10,605 nt of DNA from Candidatus Rhabdochlamydia sp. (lineage in GTDB: Bacteria > Chlamydiota > Chlamydiia > Chlamydiales > Rhabdochlamydiaceae). The DNA lies in NCBI GenBank assembly GCA_030044075.1, contig JASHWM010000187.1, positions 1 through 10,605 of the forward strand. The letters run 5' to 3'. Below the pieces are notes generated by a model. It was not told where the DNA came from. It worked only from the letters and a program-made list of their open reading frames with translations, and did not search any database. Below are positions 1 through 7,108 of the stretch, piece by piece (the stretch's first letter is position 1; each line of letters opens with the position of its first letter). A program made the position numbers and the translations under genes.

Positions 1-168
1 GAACCTGCAGTTTAGATAAGCGATCCTATGCCCCTTTTCGATAATAAAATCTTTATTTAGAGTGCGATATCTTTGGGAGAGGTCTTCAGAAAAACGGGTC
101 AGTTTTTTTACATCCCATCCTTTTGCTTTATTTTCTAAGAAATTTTGGATATCAAAAGAAAAAACCAT
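1..168 (-). CDS. N-terminal part of an Rsm22-like ribosomal methyltransferase (cut by window edge)
   Basis: An open minus-strand frame begins with ATG at 168 and stays open for 56 codons to the left edge, so only the N-terminus is visible. Two short patches recall the N-terminus of the Rsm22 family (small-subunit ribosome-assembly methyltransferases, PF09243): an LSQRYR motif near residues 30-35 and RIAYLNCRF at the very end, where family members usually have a stretch like AYLAYRxPATYAA. The SAM-binding and cysteine motifs lie beyond the window. No Shine-Dalgarno is evident before the ATG, but no other start codon precedes it in frame. The match comes from remembered family patterns over a short stretch, so the assignment is tentative; that this is a real coding start is better supported, because a plausible promoter lies just upstream. 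Confidence 0.5.
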   Translation of the reverse strand, partial: MVFSFDIQNFLENKAKGWDVKKLTRFSEDLSQRYRTLNKDFIIEKGHRIAYLNCRF

Positions 169-197
169 AAATTTATCTACATGCGAAAAATATAGCG

Positions 198-214
198 TTA
201 TTATACAATAATAA
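198..214. repeat. AT-only inverted repeat in the divergent promoter region
   Basis: TTATTAT and ATAATAA form a perfect 7-base inverted repeat around the centre ACA. It lies across the leftward -10 box, between two divergent genes, where an operator could act. Its low complexity makes chance occurrence quite possible. Confidence 0.25.
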
Positions 215-227
215 TTTCTAAAAACAA
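200..227 (-). promoter_or_regulatory. Putative leftward sigma70-type promoter of the Rsm22-like gene
   Basis: On the minus strand, TTGTTT (227-222) and a perfect TATAAT (205-200) are separated by 16 bases. Transcription would begin about 25 bases before the ATG at 168. The -35 box is weak (3 of 6), so most of the support is the -10 box and its position. The region also has to drive the rightward gene at 237, for which I see only a poor -10 candidate (TATACA, 202-207) without a convincing -35. Confidence 0.35.
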
Positions 228-236
228 AGGGCGTTT

Positions 237-1337
237 ATGTATAAAAGAGTGATTTTACTTTTTGCCAGCTTCATCGCTTTTTCTTCACTTGGGGCAGACG
301 TTTCCATTAAAGAGAATCCTCCTGCCAAAACAGAGGAGGAAATGATCGAACTGGAAAATACAACCCTCCATCACCTTGATACAAATTTTTTAGAAAAATT
401 GATCCGCATGTTCAAGCTGGATGTGTTTGTAGAAACAAGCACCTATCTTGGAGAGACTTCTATTGAGTGTGCAAAGTTGTTCAAAGAGGTCTATACCGTA
501 GAGGAAAACCATAAGCTGTTTTTAAAGGCCAAGAAGAAGTTCAAGAACGTCCCGAACGTCTATTGTTTTGAAGGCACTGCCGACACTGTCCTCAAAAAAC
601 ATTTGCCCAAGATCCAAGGGCGCATCCTTTTCTGGCTTGACTCGCACCATAAATATGCCCTCGATAAAAACCAGGCAATTTCTGCTTTGAACAAAGAGCT
701 CGATGCGATCAAGGCAAGCGAGGTCAAAGATGCCGTTGTCTTGATCAATCAGATCCAAATTTTTCAGAAGACTGAGGAAGATGGATATTCTTTAGATCAG
801 CTGAAGGAATCTGTTTTGGAGATCAATCCCGACTACCAGTTTTGGATCCTTGGGAATATCGCGATCGCTTTTCCCAAACAGGACAACGTACCGGTTTCCC
901 CTCTTGTAAAAGCTTGCACAACAAGCCGTCTTTTCAATGATGAGAACTTCTACCAACAGGTGCTGCAGGCAGAGAAGGTCATTATGGAATCGTTTGCACA
1001 AAAAGAGCACCTAATCCTTGATGGGCTCCATGAGGCCTTTACTGTTCAAAAGCAGGCGAAGATCGCCAAAGTTTCCGAAGACCCCGCCATCCATTATATT
1101 TTATGGAAGGGCTTGAGCCTCCTTGGGCAAAAGCAATACTTCGAGGCATCAAGATGTTTCCATAGCGCTGTTGCCAAGGGATGCCATCATTGGAGAGTGT
1201 ATTGGTATATCGCTCAAGCCGAGTACGAAAGAAGGAACCTTCTTGAAGCCGAAAGGGCCTTGCAAAGAGTCCTTAAAGCTGTCCCTGATTTTTCCGAAGC
1301 TAAAGAGCTTGCTGAAAAAATCAAGGTCAAAAACTAA
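237..1337 (+). CDS. Exported methyltransferase-fold protein with C-terminal TPR-like repeats
   Basis: A classical signal peptide is visible: MYKR, a hydrophobic stretch to about residue 17, and probable cleavage after SLGA (residue 20). Residues about 60-215 resemble class I SAM-dependent methyltransferases of the FkbM/CmcI-like type. VFVETSTYLGET (63-74) stands where the family usually has FVETGTYLGDT, followed by an acidic strand end (VYTVEEN, 85-91) and LFWLDSHHK (131-139). VLINQIQIF (168-176) stands where I expect an acidic LIDDxRLF, so the presumed metal or catalytic acids are missing. Residues about 284-355 look like two TPR units. AAAGGG (226-231) sits 5 bases before the ATG. The stop overlaps the NlpC/P60 start as TAATG, which suggests translational coupling. 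Export plus altered motifs suggest a binding or scaffold protein, or an enzyme using host SAM; its function is unknown. Confidence 0.75.
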   Translation: MYKRVILLFASFIAFSSLGADVSIKENPPAKTEEEMIELENTTLHHLDTNFLEKLIRMFKLDVFVETSTYLGETSIECAKLFKEVYTVEENHKLFLKAKKKFKNVPNVYCFEGTADTVLKKHLPKIQGRILFWLDSHHKYALDKNQAISALNKELDAIKASEVKDAVVLINQIQIFQKTEEDGYSLDQLKESVLEINPDYQFWILGNIAIAFPKQDNVPVSPLVKACTTSRLFNDENFYQQVLQAEKVIMESFAQKEHLILDGLHEAFTVQKQAKIAKVSEDPAIHYILWKGLSLLGQKQYFEASRCFHSAVAKGCHHWRVYWYIAQAEYERRNLLEAERALQRVLKAVPDFSEAKELAEKIKVKN

Positions 1338-2107
1338 TGTATGCTCGGGCGGCTGCTTTCGTTCCCCTTCTTTCTGTCCCAGATTGGGAATCGATCTTTT
1401 TAAACAAAGAGCTGCCCTTGGACAACCTGGGACTTTTAAGGTCCCTTGAGACCATCGCCTTTCCAGGAACAAAGTTCAAAGTCCACCATAGATTTGAGAC
1501 GGGCATTTGCCGTGTATCTACCAAAGAGTATACGGTTTCCCCTCTCTATACTCATGAGGCCTTTTTAGAAAAGGCAGAAGAAGGTACAGAAGATCGAATA
1601 AAGAAGCTTCCCTCTAAGGAAGAGGTCCTCAGAAGGATGATTTCCAGGGTCGGCGACATCTATATTTGGGGCGGCAACTGTTCCCATGGCATTCCGATGA
1701 TGCTCTCTTTGTATCCTCCCAAGGGAGAGGTTTCTGAAACAGAAAGGAAGACCCGGACGTTTCAAGGTGTGGACTGCTCGGGCCTTCTTTATGAGGCGGC
1801 GGACGGAAGCATCCCTCGCAATACGGGAGACCTTGTGCACCATGGCATCAACATTCCTTTGAGGGGCAAAACAATTGCTGAAATCCAAAACCTTTTGCAG
1901 CCCCTTGATCTATTTGTTTGGAAAGGGCACATGTTCATCGTGATCGATAAAGACCATACTATCGAGAGCAAGCATTCAAAAGGCGGTGTGATCATTCGCG
2001 ACTTTAAAGAACGCTTCGAAGAAATTTTGGAAGAAAAAAAAATCCCCCCAGAGCACTTTGACCCAAATGAGATCGAGGAGTATTTCTTTTTAAGGCGATG
2101 GATATAG
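1337..2107 (+). CDS. NlpC/P60-family cysteine peptidase, probable peptidoglycan endopeptidase
   Basis: Members of this family cut cell-wall peptides, typically between D-Glu and meso-DAP, with a Cys-His-polar triad. The core spans residues about 95-220: YIWGGNCSHGIP (109-120), VDCSGLLYE with the presumed nucleophile Cys147, GHMFIVID with His198, and TIESKHSKGG, where Glu210 or His213 could be the third residue. Residues about 5-65 look like a small bacterial SH3-like domain. No signal peptide is apparent, so the protein is cytosolic or leaves by another route; a cytosolic role would suit recycling of imported muropeptides. Chlamydiae make little peptidoglycan and are known to use an NlpC/P60 enzyme on it. 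The start overlaps the stop of the preceding gene by one base, implying coupled translation. The 3' end overlaps the opposing hydrolase gene by 18 bases, with no terminator between them. Confidence 0.85.
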   Translation: MYARAAAFVPLLSVPDWESIFLNKELPLDNLGLLRSLETIAFPGTKFKVHHRFETGICRVSTKEYTVSPLYTHEAFLEKAEEGTEDRIKKLPSKEEVLRRMISRVGDIYIWGGNCSHGIPMMLSLYPPKGEVSETERKTRTFQGVDCSGLLYEAADGSIPRNTGDLVHHGINIPLRGKTIAEIQNLLQPLDLFVWKGHMFIVIDKDHTIESKHSKGGVIIRDFKERFEEILEEKKIPPEHFDPNEIEEYFFLRRWI

Positions 2108-4720
2108 CTCTTCAATGATATTGGCAACAAGGGCGGTCCATCCTGTTTGGTGAATTGCTCCCAGACCTTTCCCAGTATCGGGATGGAAGTACTCGTGGAA
2201 CAGGAGGTGGTTTTCCCAGTTTTCCATATCGGGAACGGAAAAACTTCCCCAGAAAGGCCTTTTCCCATTTTTATCTTTTTCAAACAGATGGATCAGACTT
2301 CTCGAAAATTCTTTTGCCATTTCCTCAAAGGATGGAACCCCCACCTCTTCTAAAAAGTGTGTTTTTTTATATGCGGCAGAGAGTTTTTTTAAGGCATCGA
2401 GCAAAAGGTAATTGGCCGGCATCCATATCGGCCCGCGCCAATTGGAGTTGCCTCCTTTGATTCGATGGAGGGACTCTGCAGGCTCATAACCAATATTCTT
2501 ATCTTCAAAATGAAAGGGATGTCCTTCGTGGTACTTCGACAGGCTCCTTAAGCCAAATAATGCCCTGAATTCGTCTTTGTCCCAGATGTACTTTAACACG
2601 CTCTTGAGCTGCTCTTGCTTCATAATGCTAAGGACAAGTTTTTTCTTTCCGTCCTCCTCTATTGTTGCAATGCAGTTTTCAACCAGGTAGGGACGGTTTT
2701 TTATGAACCAGTTGACGCTATAGTAGAAATCGGGGAACTTGGAGATCTCTTTTTGTTCTAACACTTCGATAGCATAGATAGGGATGATGCCAACAAGGGA
2801 CCGCACCCTGAATTGAGCATAGCTTCCTTCCGGGTATTTTAGCGCATCATAAAAGAAGCCGTCCTTCTCGTTCCACATCTCGCAGTCCATCTTTTTCATT
2901 GCATGCGCAATGTAGACGAAGTGCTCGAAGAACTTGATCGCAAGCGATTCATAGACCTTGTTTGTTTCAGCAAGGATCAGGGCAATCCTCATCAGATTGA
3001 GAGAGAAAAGGGCCATCCACCCTGTCCCATCCGATTGCTGGAGCTCCCCCTTAAAATTATCTGACCGATCGATGACCGTGATGTTGTCAAGGCCGAGGAA
3101 CCCTCCCTCAAAAACGTTATTGCCTTGCGCGTCGACGCGGTTGACCCACCATGTAAAGTTCATGAGGAGCTTATGGAAGCATCTTTCTAAATAGCCGAGG
3201 TCGCCCTGCCCCTTTTGATTTTTTTCCATGTTAAAAAGATGCAAAACAGCCCAGGCATGTACCGGGGGGTTCAGGTCGGAAAAGTCCCATTCGCATGCGG
3301 GCAGCTGTCCGTTCGGATGTTGGAACTGGTCGAATAAAAGAAGCCACAGCTGGTCTTTTGCAAATTCCATGTCGACAGGTGCAAGTGCGATGGCGTGGAA
3401 GGCCAGGTCCCACGCTGCAAACCATGGGTATTCCCATTTGTCTGGCATGATGAGGACCCTCATGGAGTTCAGGTGCCTCCAGTGCACATTGCGTATGGAA
3501 AACCTTGAAAGAGGCGGAGGATGGTTTGGGTCATCGCCCTTCAGCCATATGTTGACATCGTAGAGATAGATCTGTTTGCTCCACAAAAGCCCGGCCCACG
3601 CCTGCCTCTGGATCATTTTTTCTTCTTTCGAGGCATTTTTGGGATGGACGGACTCATAAAACTCATCGGCTTCTTTTTTTCGCAAGGCAAAGACACTTTC
3701 GATATTTTCAAAAGGCTTGTCGAGCTGCGAGGGGCTCAGCCTGAAATAAAGAGTAATGGAGGATTTGGGGGCAATCTTAGGAAAGTGATAGTCGATGCCC
3801 GCCTTTGTTCCCTTTTGCTGCGGGTTCACACTCTCTTCTTTGTGGATGATGTGGCGGTGAAAGGCGTCCTTATAAAACCCTTTTTTGTCCTGTCTTCGGG
3901 ATTCATTTTCTGTGAATAGGGCCTTGCCGCCTGTTGAGGCATAGAAATACCTTTTTCCCAGGTGGTAGTCAAAAAACAGTGAAGGGGGAGAAGGGAGATT
4001 GGAATCATCGGCGACGATCTCAGTATAGCCGTCTGCATTTTTCCCGAGGAAAATTTCAGGTTTTTGATCGGATGAAGAAAAGGACCATTGGTTGCGGAAC
4101 CACATTTGCGGGATAACGTGAAGCTCCCTTTCTTCATTGGAACGGTTGAAGGCTTCTATCTTGACGCAAAAATCTTCCGAAGAGATTTTGGCGTAAGTAA
4201 TATTGATATCAAAATAGTCGCAGCTTGAAAAAATTCCTGTGTCGACAAGCTCAAACTCGGGATCGGCTGTCCCCCTCTTCTTGTTTTCTTCACGAAGCAT
4301 TTCGTAAGGGAAAGTGTGCTGGGGGTATTTATACAGATAGTGCATGTAGGAATGGCTTGGAGTTCCATCCAGATAAAAATAATATTCTTTGACGTCCTCG
4401 CCGTGGTTTCCTTCCTGCGATGACAGCCCAAAGAGGCGCTCTTTCAAGATCGGGTCTTTTCCATTCCAAAAGGCGGGCGCAAAAACAAAGACCTGGTATC
4501 GGTCGCAAAACCCTGCAATCCCATCTTCTCCCCACCGATAAGCATGGTCGATCGCTTTCTCAAAAGGGAAATATGCCCATGCGTTTCCATCGGGTGAATA
4601 GTCCTCTCTTACAGTTGCCCAGGACCTGTCTGCTACATACGGCCCCCATTTATACCAAATAGGAATGGGAGACTTCTTTTTTCCTTCTTCATTCAGTCTT
4701 TCATGTTCTTTAGAGGGCAT
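2090..4720 (-). CDS. GH63-type (MGH1-like) glycoside hydrolase, probable cytosolic alpha-glucosidase
   Basis: GH63 enzymes are inverting hydrolases that release glucose (some relatives mannose or glycerate conjugates) from oligosaccharides or glucosides. The 876 residues match the usual length of the bacterial subfamily. The N-terminal hallmark WGPYVADRSWATVREDYS (25-42) leads into YRWGEDGIAG, WNGKDPILKERLFGL and EGNHGEDVKEYYFYLD, a beta-sandwich region reaching about residue 345. An (alpha/alpha)6 barrel follows. Asp438 in FAAWDLAFH is the expected general acid, and Glu843 in LLFHEYFHPDTGKG the likely base; GGNSNWRGPIWMP (757-769) is another conserved barrel loop. There is no signal peptide, so it acts in the cytosol. 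Its ATG lies inside the 3' end of glk (11-base overlap) without a clear Shine-Dalgarno, which suggests coupled translation. The family is secure, the exact substrate is not: glycogen-derived oligosaccharide, glucosylglycerate or a host glycan are all possible. Confidence 0.9.
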   Translation of the reverse strand: MPSKEHERLNEEGKKKSPIPIWYKWGPYVADRSWATVREDYSPDGNAWAYFPFEKAIDHAYRWGEDGIAGFCDRYQVFVFAPAFWNGKDPILKERLFGLSSQEGNHGEDVKEYYFYLDGTPSHSYMHYLYKYPQHTFPYEMLREENKKRGTADPEFELVDTGIFSSCDYFDINITYAKISSEDFCVKIEAFNRSNEERELHVIPQMWFRNQWSFSSSDQKPEIFLGKNADGYTEIVADDSNLPSPPSLFFDYHLGKRYFYASTGGKALFTENESRRQDKKGFYKDAFHRHIIHKEESVNPQQKGTKAGIDYHFPKIAPKSSITLYFRLSPSQLDKPFENIESVFALRKKEADEFYESVHPKNASKEEKMIQRQAWAGLLWSKQIYLYDVNIWLKGDDPNHPPPLSRFSIRNVHWRHLNSMRVLIMPDKWEYPWFAAWDLAFHAIALAPVDMEFAKDQLWLLLFDQFQHPNGQLPACEWDFSDLNPPVHAWAVLHLFNMEKNQKGQGDLGYLERCFHKLLMNFTWWVNRVDAQGNNVFEGGFLGLDNITVIDRSDNFKGELQQSDGTGWMALFSLNLMRIALILAETNKVYESLAIKFFEHFVYIAHAMKKMDCEMWNEKDGFFYDALKYPEGSYAQFRVRSLVGIIPIYAIEVLEQKEISKFPDFYYSVNWFIKNRPYLVENCIATIEEDGKKKLVLSIMKQEQLKSVLKYIWDKDEFRALFGLRSLSKYHEGHPFHFEDKNIGYEPAESLHRIKGGNSNWRGPIWMPANYLLLDALKKLSAAYKKTHFLEEVGVPSFEEMAKEFSRSLIHLFEKDKNGKRPFWGSFSVPDMENWENHLLFHEYFHPDTGKGLGAIHQTGWTALVANIIEELYPSP

Positions 4721-5672
4721 CTTTGTATCTTTGACGACCGAAATCGGCCGCTCCTAAAAGTGCGGTGTTTTCTTTTCTTATTACGTATACGGGTATTGTT
4801 TGCAAAAGTTTGCGAAATCGCCCCTTTGAAAAAAAGGACTCCAGAAAATCTCCAGCCTGCAAAAAAGGAAGGATCTTCGGAGCAATCCCGCCTCCGATGA
4901 AAACACCTCCAATAGCCAGCATCTTCAATGCGAGGTTTCCGGCTTCAGCGCCATAAATTTCAGAAAATATCTCAACTGCTTTTTTACAGGTCGGGCAAGA
5001 TCTTGAAATCGCGCATTTAGTGATATCTTTGGGATCTTTGCTCGCTTCCACTTCACTATTTTGTGCATAGCTTTTTACTTCGACCAAAAACCGATAAAGA
5101 TAATAGAGGCCGATCCCGGAAAGGACCCTTTCATAGGAGACGTGCTGTCCGAACAGTTTTGAAAGATAGATAAGTAGATCGATCTCCAAAGGGTTCCTGG
5201 GGCCAAAGTCGGCATGCCCTCCTTCCGATGCAAAAGGGATATGACTTTTCCCATCCCAGTATATCCCTGCTTCTCCAAGTCCTGTCCCAGCAGAGATAAG
5301 CGCCTGGTTTCCCGTTTGCTTTTGTCCGGGGTTCAAACAAATGAAGTCGTCATTTCCAAGGACAGAAATTCCATAGGCGTTTGCTTCAAGGTCGTTGAGG
5401 AGAAAAACAGGGGTTCCGTTTGCTTCTTTGGAAAGAGATTGCGATTCTAAGACCCATGGGAGGTTCGTCGTTTCACATTTTCCATTTTGGACAGGGCCTG
5501 CAACGCCAAGGGTGATGATCGAGACGGTCTCTCCCTTCAAAAATTCTTCTAAAATGAGGGAAAAAGTTGCGTAGTTATGGCTTGGATAAATTTTTTCTTT
5601 TCGTATCTTGAGGTCTCGATCAAAAATTGCAAGGTGAGTTTTTGTTCCCCCAATATCTCCGCCAAGAAACAT
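4710..5672 (-). CDS. glk: Glucokinase (E. coli Glk type)
   Basis: ATP-dependent phosphorylation of glucose to glucose-6-phosphate in the cytosol. The 320 residues are normal for the family. Motifs in order: GDIGGTKT (5-12, phosphate 1), NDLEANAYG (93-101) with catalytic Asp94, SAGTGLGEAG (127-136, phosphate 2), ASEGGHADFGPR (148-159) with the glucose-binding Glu150/His153 pair, SCPTCKKA (225-232), and the adenosine segment GGVFIGGGIAPKIL (255-268). The C-terminal GRFRKLLQTIPVYVI also matches E. coli Glk as I remember it. AGGA lies 8 bases before the chosen ATG. A stronger AGGAGGG further upstream is better spaced for an out-of-frame ATG at 5680-5678, which is odd. Promoter distal, the GH63 gene overlaps the stop, so released glucose would be phosphorylated directly. 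I recall Chlamydia lacking glk and importing glucose-6-phosphate, while environmental relatives keep it. Confidence 0.95.
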   Translation of the reverse strand: MFLGGDIGGTKTHLAIFDRDLKIRKEKIYPSHNYATFSLILEEFLKGETVSIITLGVAGPVQNGKCETTNLPWVLESQSLSKEANGTPVFLLNDLEANAYGISVLGNDDFICLNPGQKQTGNQALISAGTGLGEAGIYWDGKSHIPFASEGGHADFGPRNPLEIDLLIYLSKLFGQHVSYERVLSGIGLYYLYRFLVEVKSYAQNSEVEASKDPKDITKCAISRSCPTCKKAVEIFSEIYGAEAGNLALKMLAIGGVFIGGGIAPKILPFLQAGDFLESFFSKGRFRKLLQTIPVYVIRKENTALLGAADFGRQRYKDAL

Positions 5673-5706
5673 TGCGCCATTCCTATCTTTCCCTCCTAGT
5701 TAACCG

Positions 5707-5724
5707 TTATCATTTTTTTGATAA
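5707..5724. repeat. Inverted repeat between glk and recA
   Basis: TTATCA and TGATAA are perfect 6-base complementary arms around a six-T centre. The element lies 35-52 bases upstream of the glk start and upstream of the recA promoter, so it could be an operator for either gene. It is too AT-rich and short to be sure. It does not resemble a LexA box. Confidence 0.25.
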
Positions 5725-5751
5725 ACAAAAAAATTAAAACCTCCATTTTTC

Positions 5752-5780
5752 TATTCAACGAAGACAAAATTGTGTATACT
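5752..5780 (+). promoter_or_regulatory. Putative recA promoter
   Basis: The -10 candidate is TATACT (5775-5780, 5 of 6). At 17-base spacing the -35 position reads TATTCA (5752-5757), a poor match, so recognition would lean on the -10. Transcription would start near 5787, giving a leader of about 35 bases. I find no LexA-type operator (E. coli CTGT-N8-ACAG or Gram-positive GAAC-N4-GTTC) here, in line with chlamydiae lacking a classical SOS response. Confidence 0.4.
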
Positions 5781-5809
5781 TCGCTACAAAGAAAAAAACT
5801 ACCTAAAAC

Positions 5810-5814
5810 AGGGG
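5810..5814 (+). promoter_or_regulatory. Ribosome binding site that fixes the recA start
   Basis: AGGGG lies 6 bases before ATG 5821. The frame is open further upstream to a TTG at 5770, but that codon would overlap the proposed promoter, has no Shine-Dalgarno, and would add 17 residues that RecA proteins do not have. Confidence 0.7.
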
Positions 5815-5820
5815 AAAATT

Positions 5821-6882
5821 ATGTCATTACCACAAGATTCCGCTAAGAAAAAAGCTCTCGAGCTCGCCATCGCCCACATTGAAAAACAGTTTGGCGAAGG
5901 CTCTGTCATGACACTTGGAACGCATAGCGCAAAAAAAGAAGTGAGCGTCATCAAGACAGGATCGATCGCCCTGGACCTCGCTCTTGGCATCGGCGGCGTA
6001 CCAAGGGGAAGGATCATCGAGATCTACGGGCCTGAGTCTTCCGGAAAGTCGACACTTGCGACACATATTGTGGCAAATGCGCAAAAAAATGGCGGCATCG
6101 CAGCATATATTGATGCAGAGCACGCATTAGATCCGGGATATGCTGCAAAAATCGGCGTCAACCTTGACGAGCTGATGATCTCCCAGCCTGACTCAGGTGA
6201 AGAAGCTCTCAACATTGCAGAGATGCTGGCGCGCTCCAATGCAGTTGATGTCATCATCATCGACTCGGTGGCAGCTTTGGTGCCAAAGACCGAGCTGGAA
6301 GGAGAGATCGGTGATTCACACATGGGCCTTCAAGCAAGGATGATGTCGCAGGCGCTAAGAAAACTTACTTCGACCTTATCAAAGAGCAACACCTGCGCCA
6401 TCTTCATCAACCAGATCAGGGAAAAAATTGGAGTGATGTTTGGAAACCCAGAGACAACTACTGGAGGGCGCGCGCTAAAATTCTACTCCTCCATCCGCAT
6501 GGACATCCGCCGCATCGGTGGCATTAAAGGCGCAGACAACCAGGAGATCGGCAACCGTGTAAAAGTCAAGGTCGTCAAAAATAAAATGGCGCCTCCTTTT
6601 CAGTCTGCAGAGTTCGACATCCTTTTCAATGAGGGGATCTCTAGGGTCGGCTCCATTATCGACCTCGGCGTCGACTTGAATGTGATCGAGAAAAAAGGCG
6701 CATGGTTCAGCTTCGGCACTAACCGCCTCGGACAAGGAAGAGATGCTGTCCGCGACGAGCTGAAAAAGCAACCCAAGCTGACCGAGGAGATCGAAAAGTT
6801 GATCTACCAACAAGTAGAGTCGAAAAAGGACGTTCTTTTTAAAGGCGCCATGGCGCAGCAGGAAGAATCAGCAGAAGTGTAA
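5821..6882 (+). CDS. recA: Recombinase RecA
   Basis: RecA forms ATP-dependent filaments on single-stranded DNA and drives homologous pairing and repair. The 353 residues are typical. Visible landmarks are Walker [10 protein letters not shown] (70-78), the catalytic glutamate Glu100 in YIDAEHALD, Walker [13 protein letters not shown] (144-155) ending its strand at Asp148, the MAW motif [10 protein letters not shown] (195-204), and DNA-binding loop L2 within [15 protein letters not shown] (208-222). The C-terminal domain extends from about residue 270 and ends in an acidic tail (QQEESAEV). The core closely follows the chlamydial RecA I remember, for example [17 protein letters not shown] and ELEGEIGD, which is the main taxonomic signal of the window. 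The gene stands alone: it has its own leader, an RBS at 5810-5814, and an intrinsic terminator 6 bases after the stop. Start choice is discussed under the RBS entry. Confidence 0.98.
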   Translation: MSLPQDSAKKKALELAIAHIEKQFGEGSVMTLGTHSAKKEVSVIKTGSIALDLALGIGGVPRGRIIEIYGPESSGKSTLATHIVANAQKNGGIAAYIDAEHALDPGYAAKIGVNLDELMISQPDSGEEALNIAEMLARSNAVDVIIIDSVAALVPKTELEGEIGDSHMGLQARMMSQALRKLTSTLSKSNTCAIFINQIREKIGVMFGNPETTTGGRALKFYSSIRMDIRRIGGIKGADNQEIGNRVKVKVVKNKMAPPFQSAEFDILFNEGISRVGSIIDLGVDLNVIEKKGAWFSFGTNRLGQGRDAVRDELKKQPKLTEEIEKLIYQQVESKKDVLFKGAMAQQEESAEV

Positions 6883-6888
6883 TATTCC

Positions 6889-6915
6889 AGGGGGCTTGCG
6901 AAAGCCCCCTTTTTT
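6889..6915 (+). terminator. Intrinsic terminator of recA
   Basis: AGGGGGCTT (6889-6897) pairs perfectly with AAGCCCCCT (6902-6910) around the GNRA-type tetraloop GCGA, and a T run (6910-6915) follows at once. It begins 6 bases after the recA stop. The other strand has no T run after the stem, so it acts rightward only. It ends recA transcription before the next gene. Confidence 0.95.
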
Positions 6916-7036
6916 AAAATATCTTTATAGATCTGGGCAGAAAATCTTTTCCAGGTGCTTTCTCTCTAATAATCTAAGCAGTCAAAGGTTATCCATTTTC
7001 AAAAAATGTTATGATACGTTCAAAAAAATACAGCTA

Positions 7037-7065
7037 TTAAAAAAATTAAGTAAATATTGTATAAT
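7037..7065 (+). promoter_or_regulatory. Near-consensus promoter of the orphan gene at 7109
   Basis: TTAAAA (7037-7042) and a perfect TATAAT (7060-7065) are 17 bases apart, and a TG directly precedes the -10 box. Transcription would start near 7072, giving a leader of about 37 bases that contains AGGGGA (7097-7102), 6 bases before the ATG. The surrounding 190 bases after the recA terminator are very AT-rich and contain no convincing gene. Confidence 0.6.
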
Positions 7066-7108
7066 TGTAAACTATTCATTAAAATTTTTGTAGACTAGGG
7101 GATTTAAG

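Noticed and set aside
1149..1472. Antisense and alternative-frame open frames over the methyltransferase-like gene
   Set aside because: They lie opposite well-supported coding sequence, show no domain or RBS, and have compositions typical of shadow frames.
2090..2107. 18-base tail-to-tail overlap of the NlpC/P60 and GH63 genes
   Set aside because: It is real but common in compact genomes; both proteins end normally, and no hairpin or other signal suggests a special function.
3521..3919. A 132-codon plus-strand frame inside the GH63 gene
   Set aside because: It lies fully antisense to conserved GH63 sequence and shows no recognisable motif.
5770..5820. Upstream TTG start extending RecA by 17 residues
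   Set aside because: The extension is not seen in RecA proteins, overlaps the probable promoter and lacks an RBS; ATG 5821 has AGGGG at good spacing.
5701..5820. A LexA-type SOS box before recA
   Set aside because: Neither the E. coli nor the Gram-positive operator pattern is present.
6896..7093. A 65-codon open frame on the plus strand after recA
   Set aside because: It begins inside the recA terminator, has no RBS, a lysine/leucine-rich composition caused by AT-rich DNA, and runs through the promoter of the gene at 7109.
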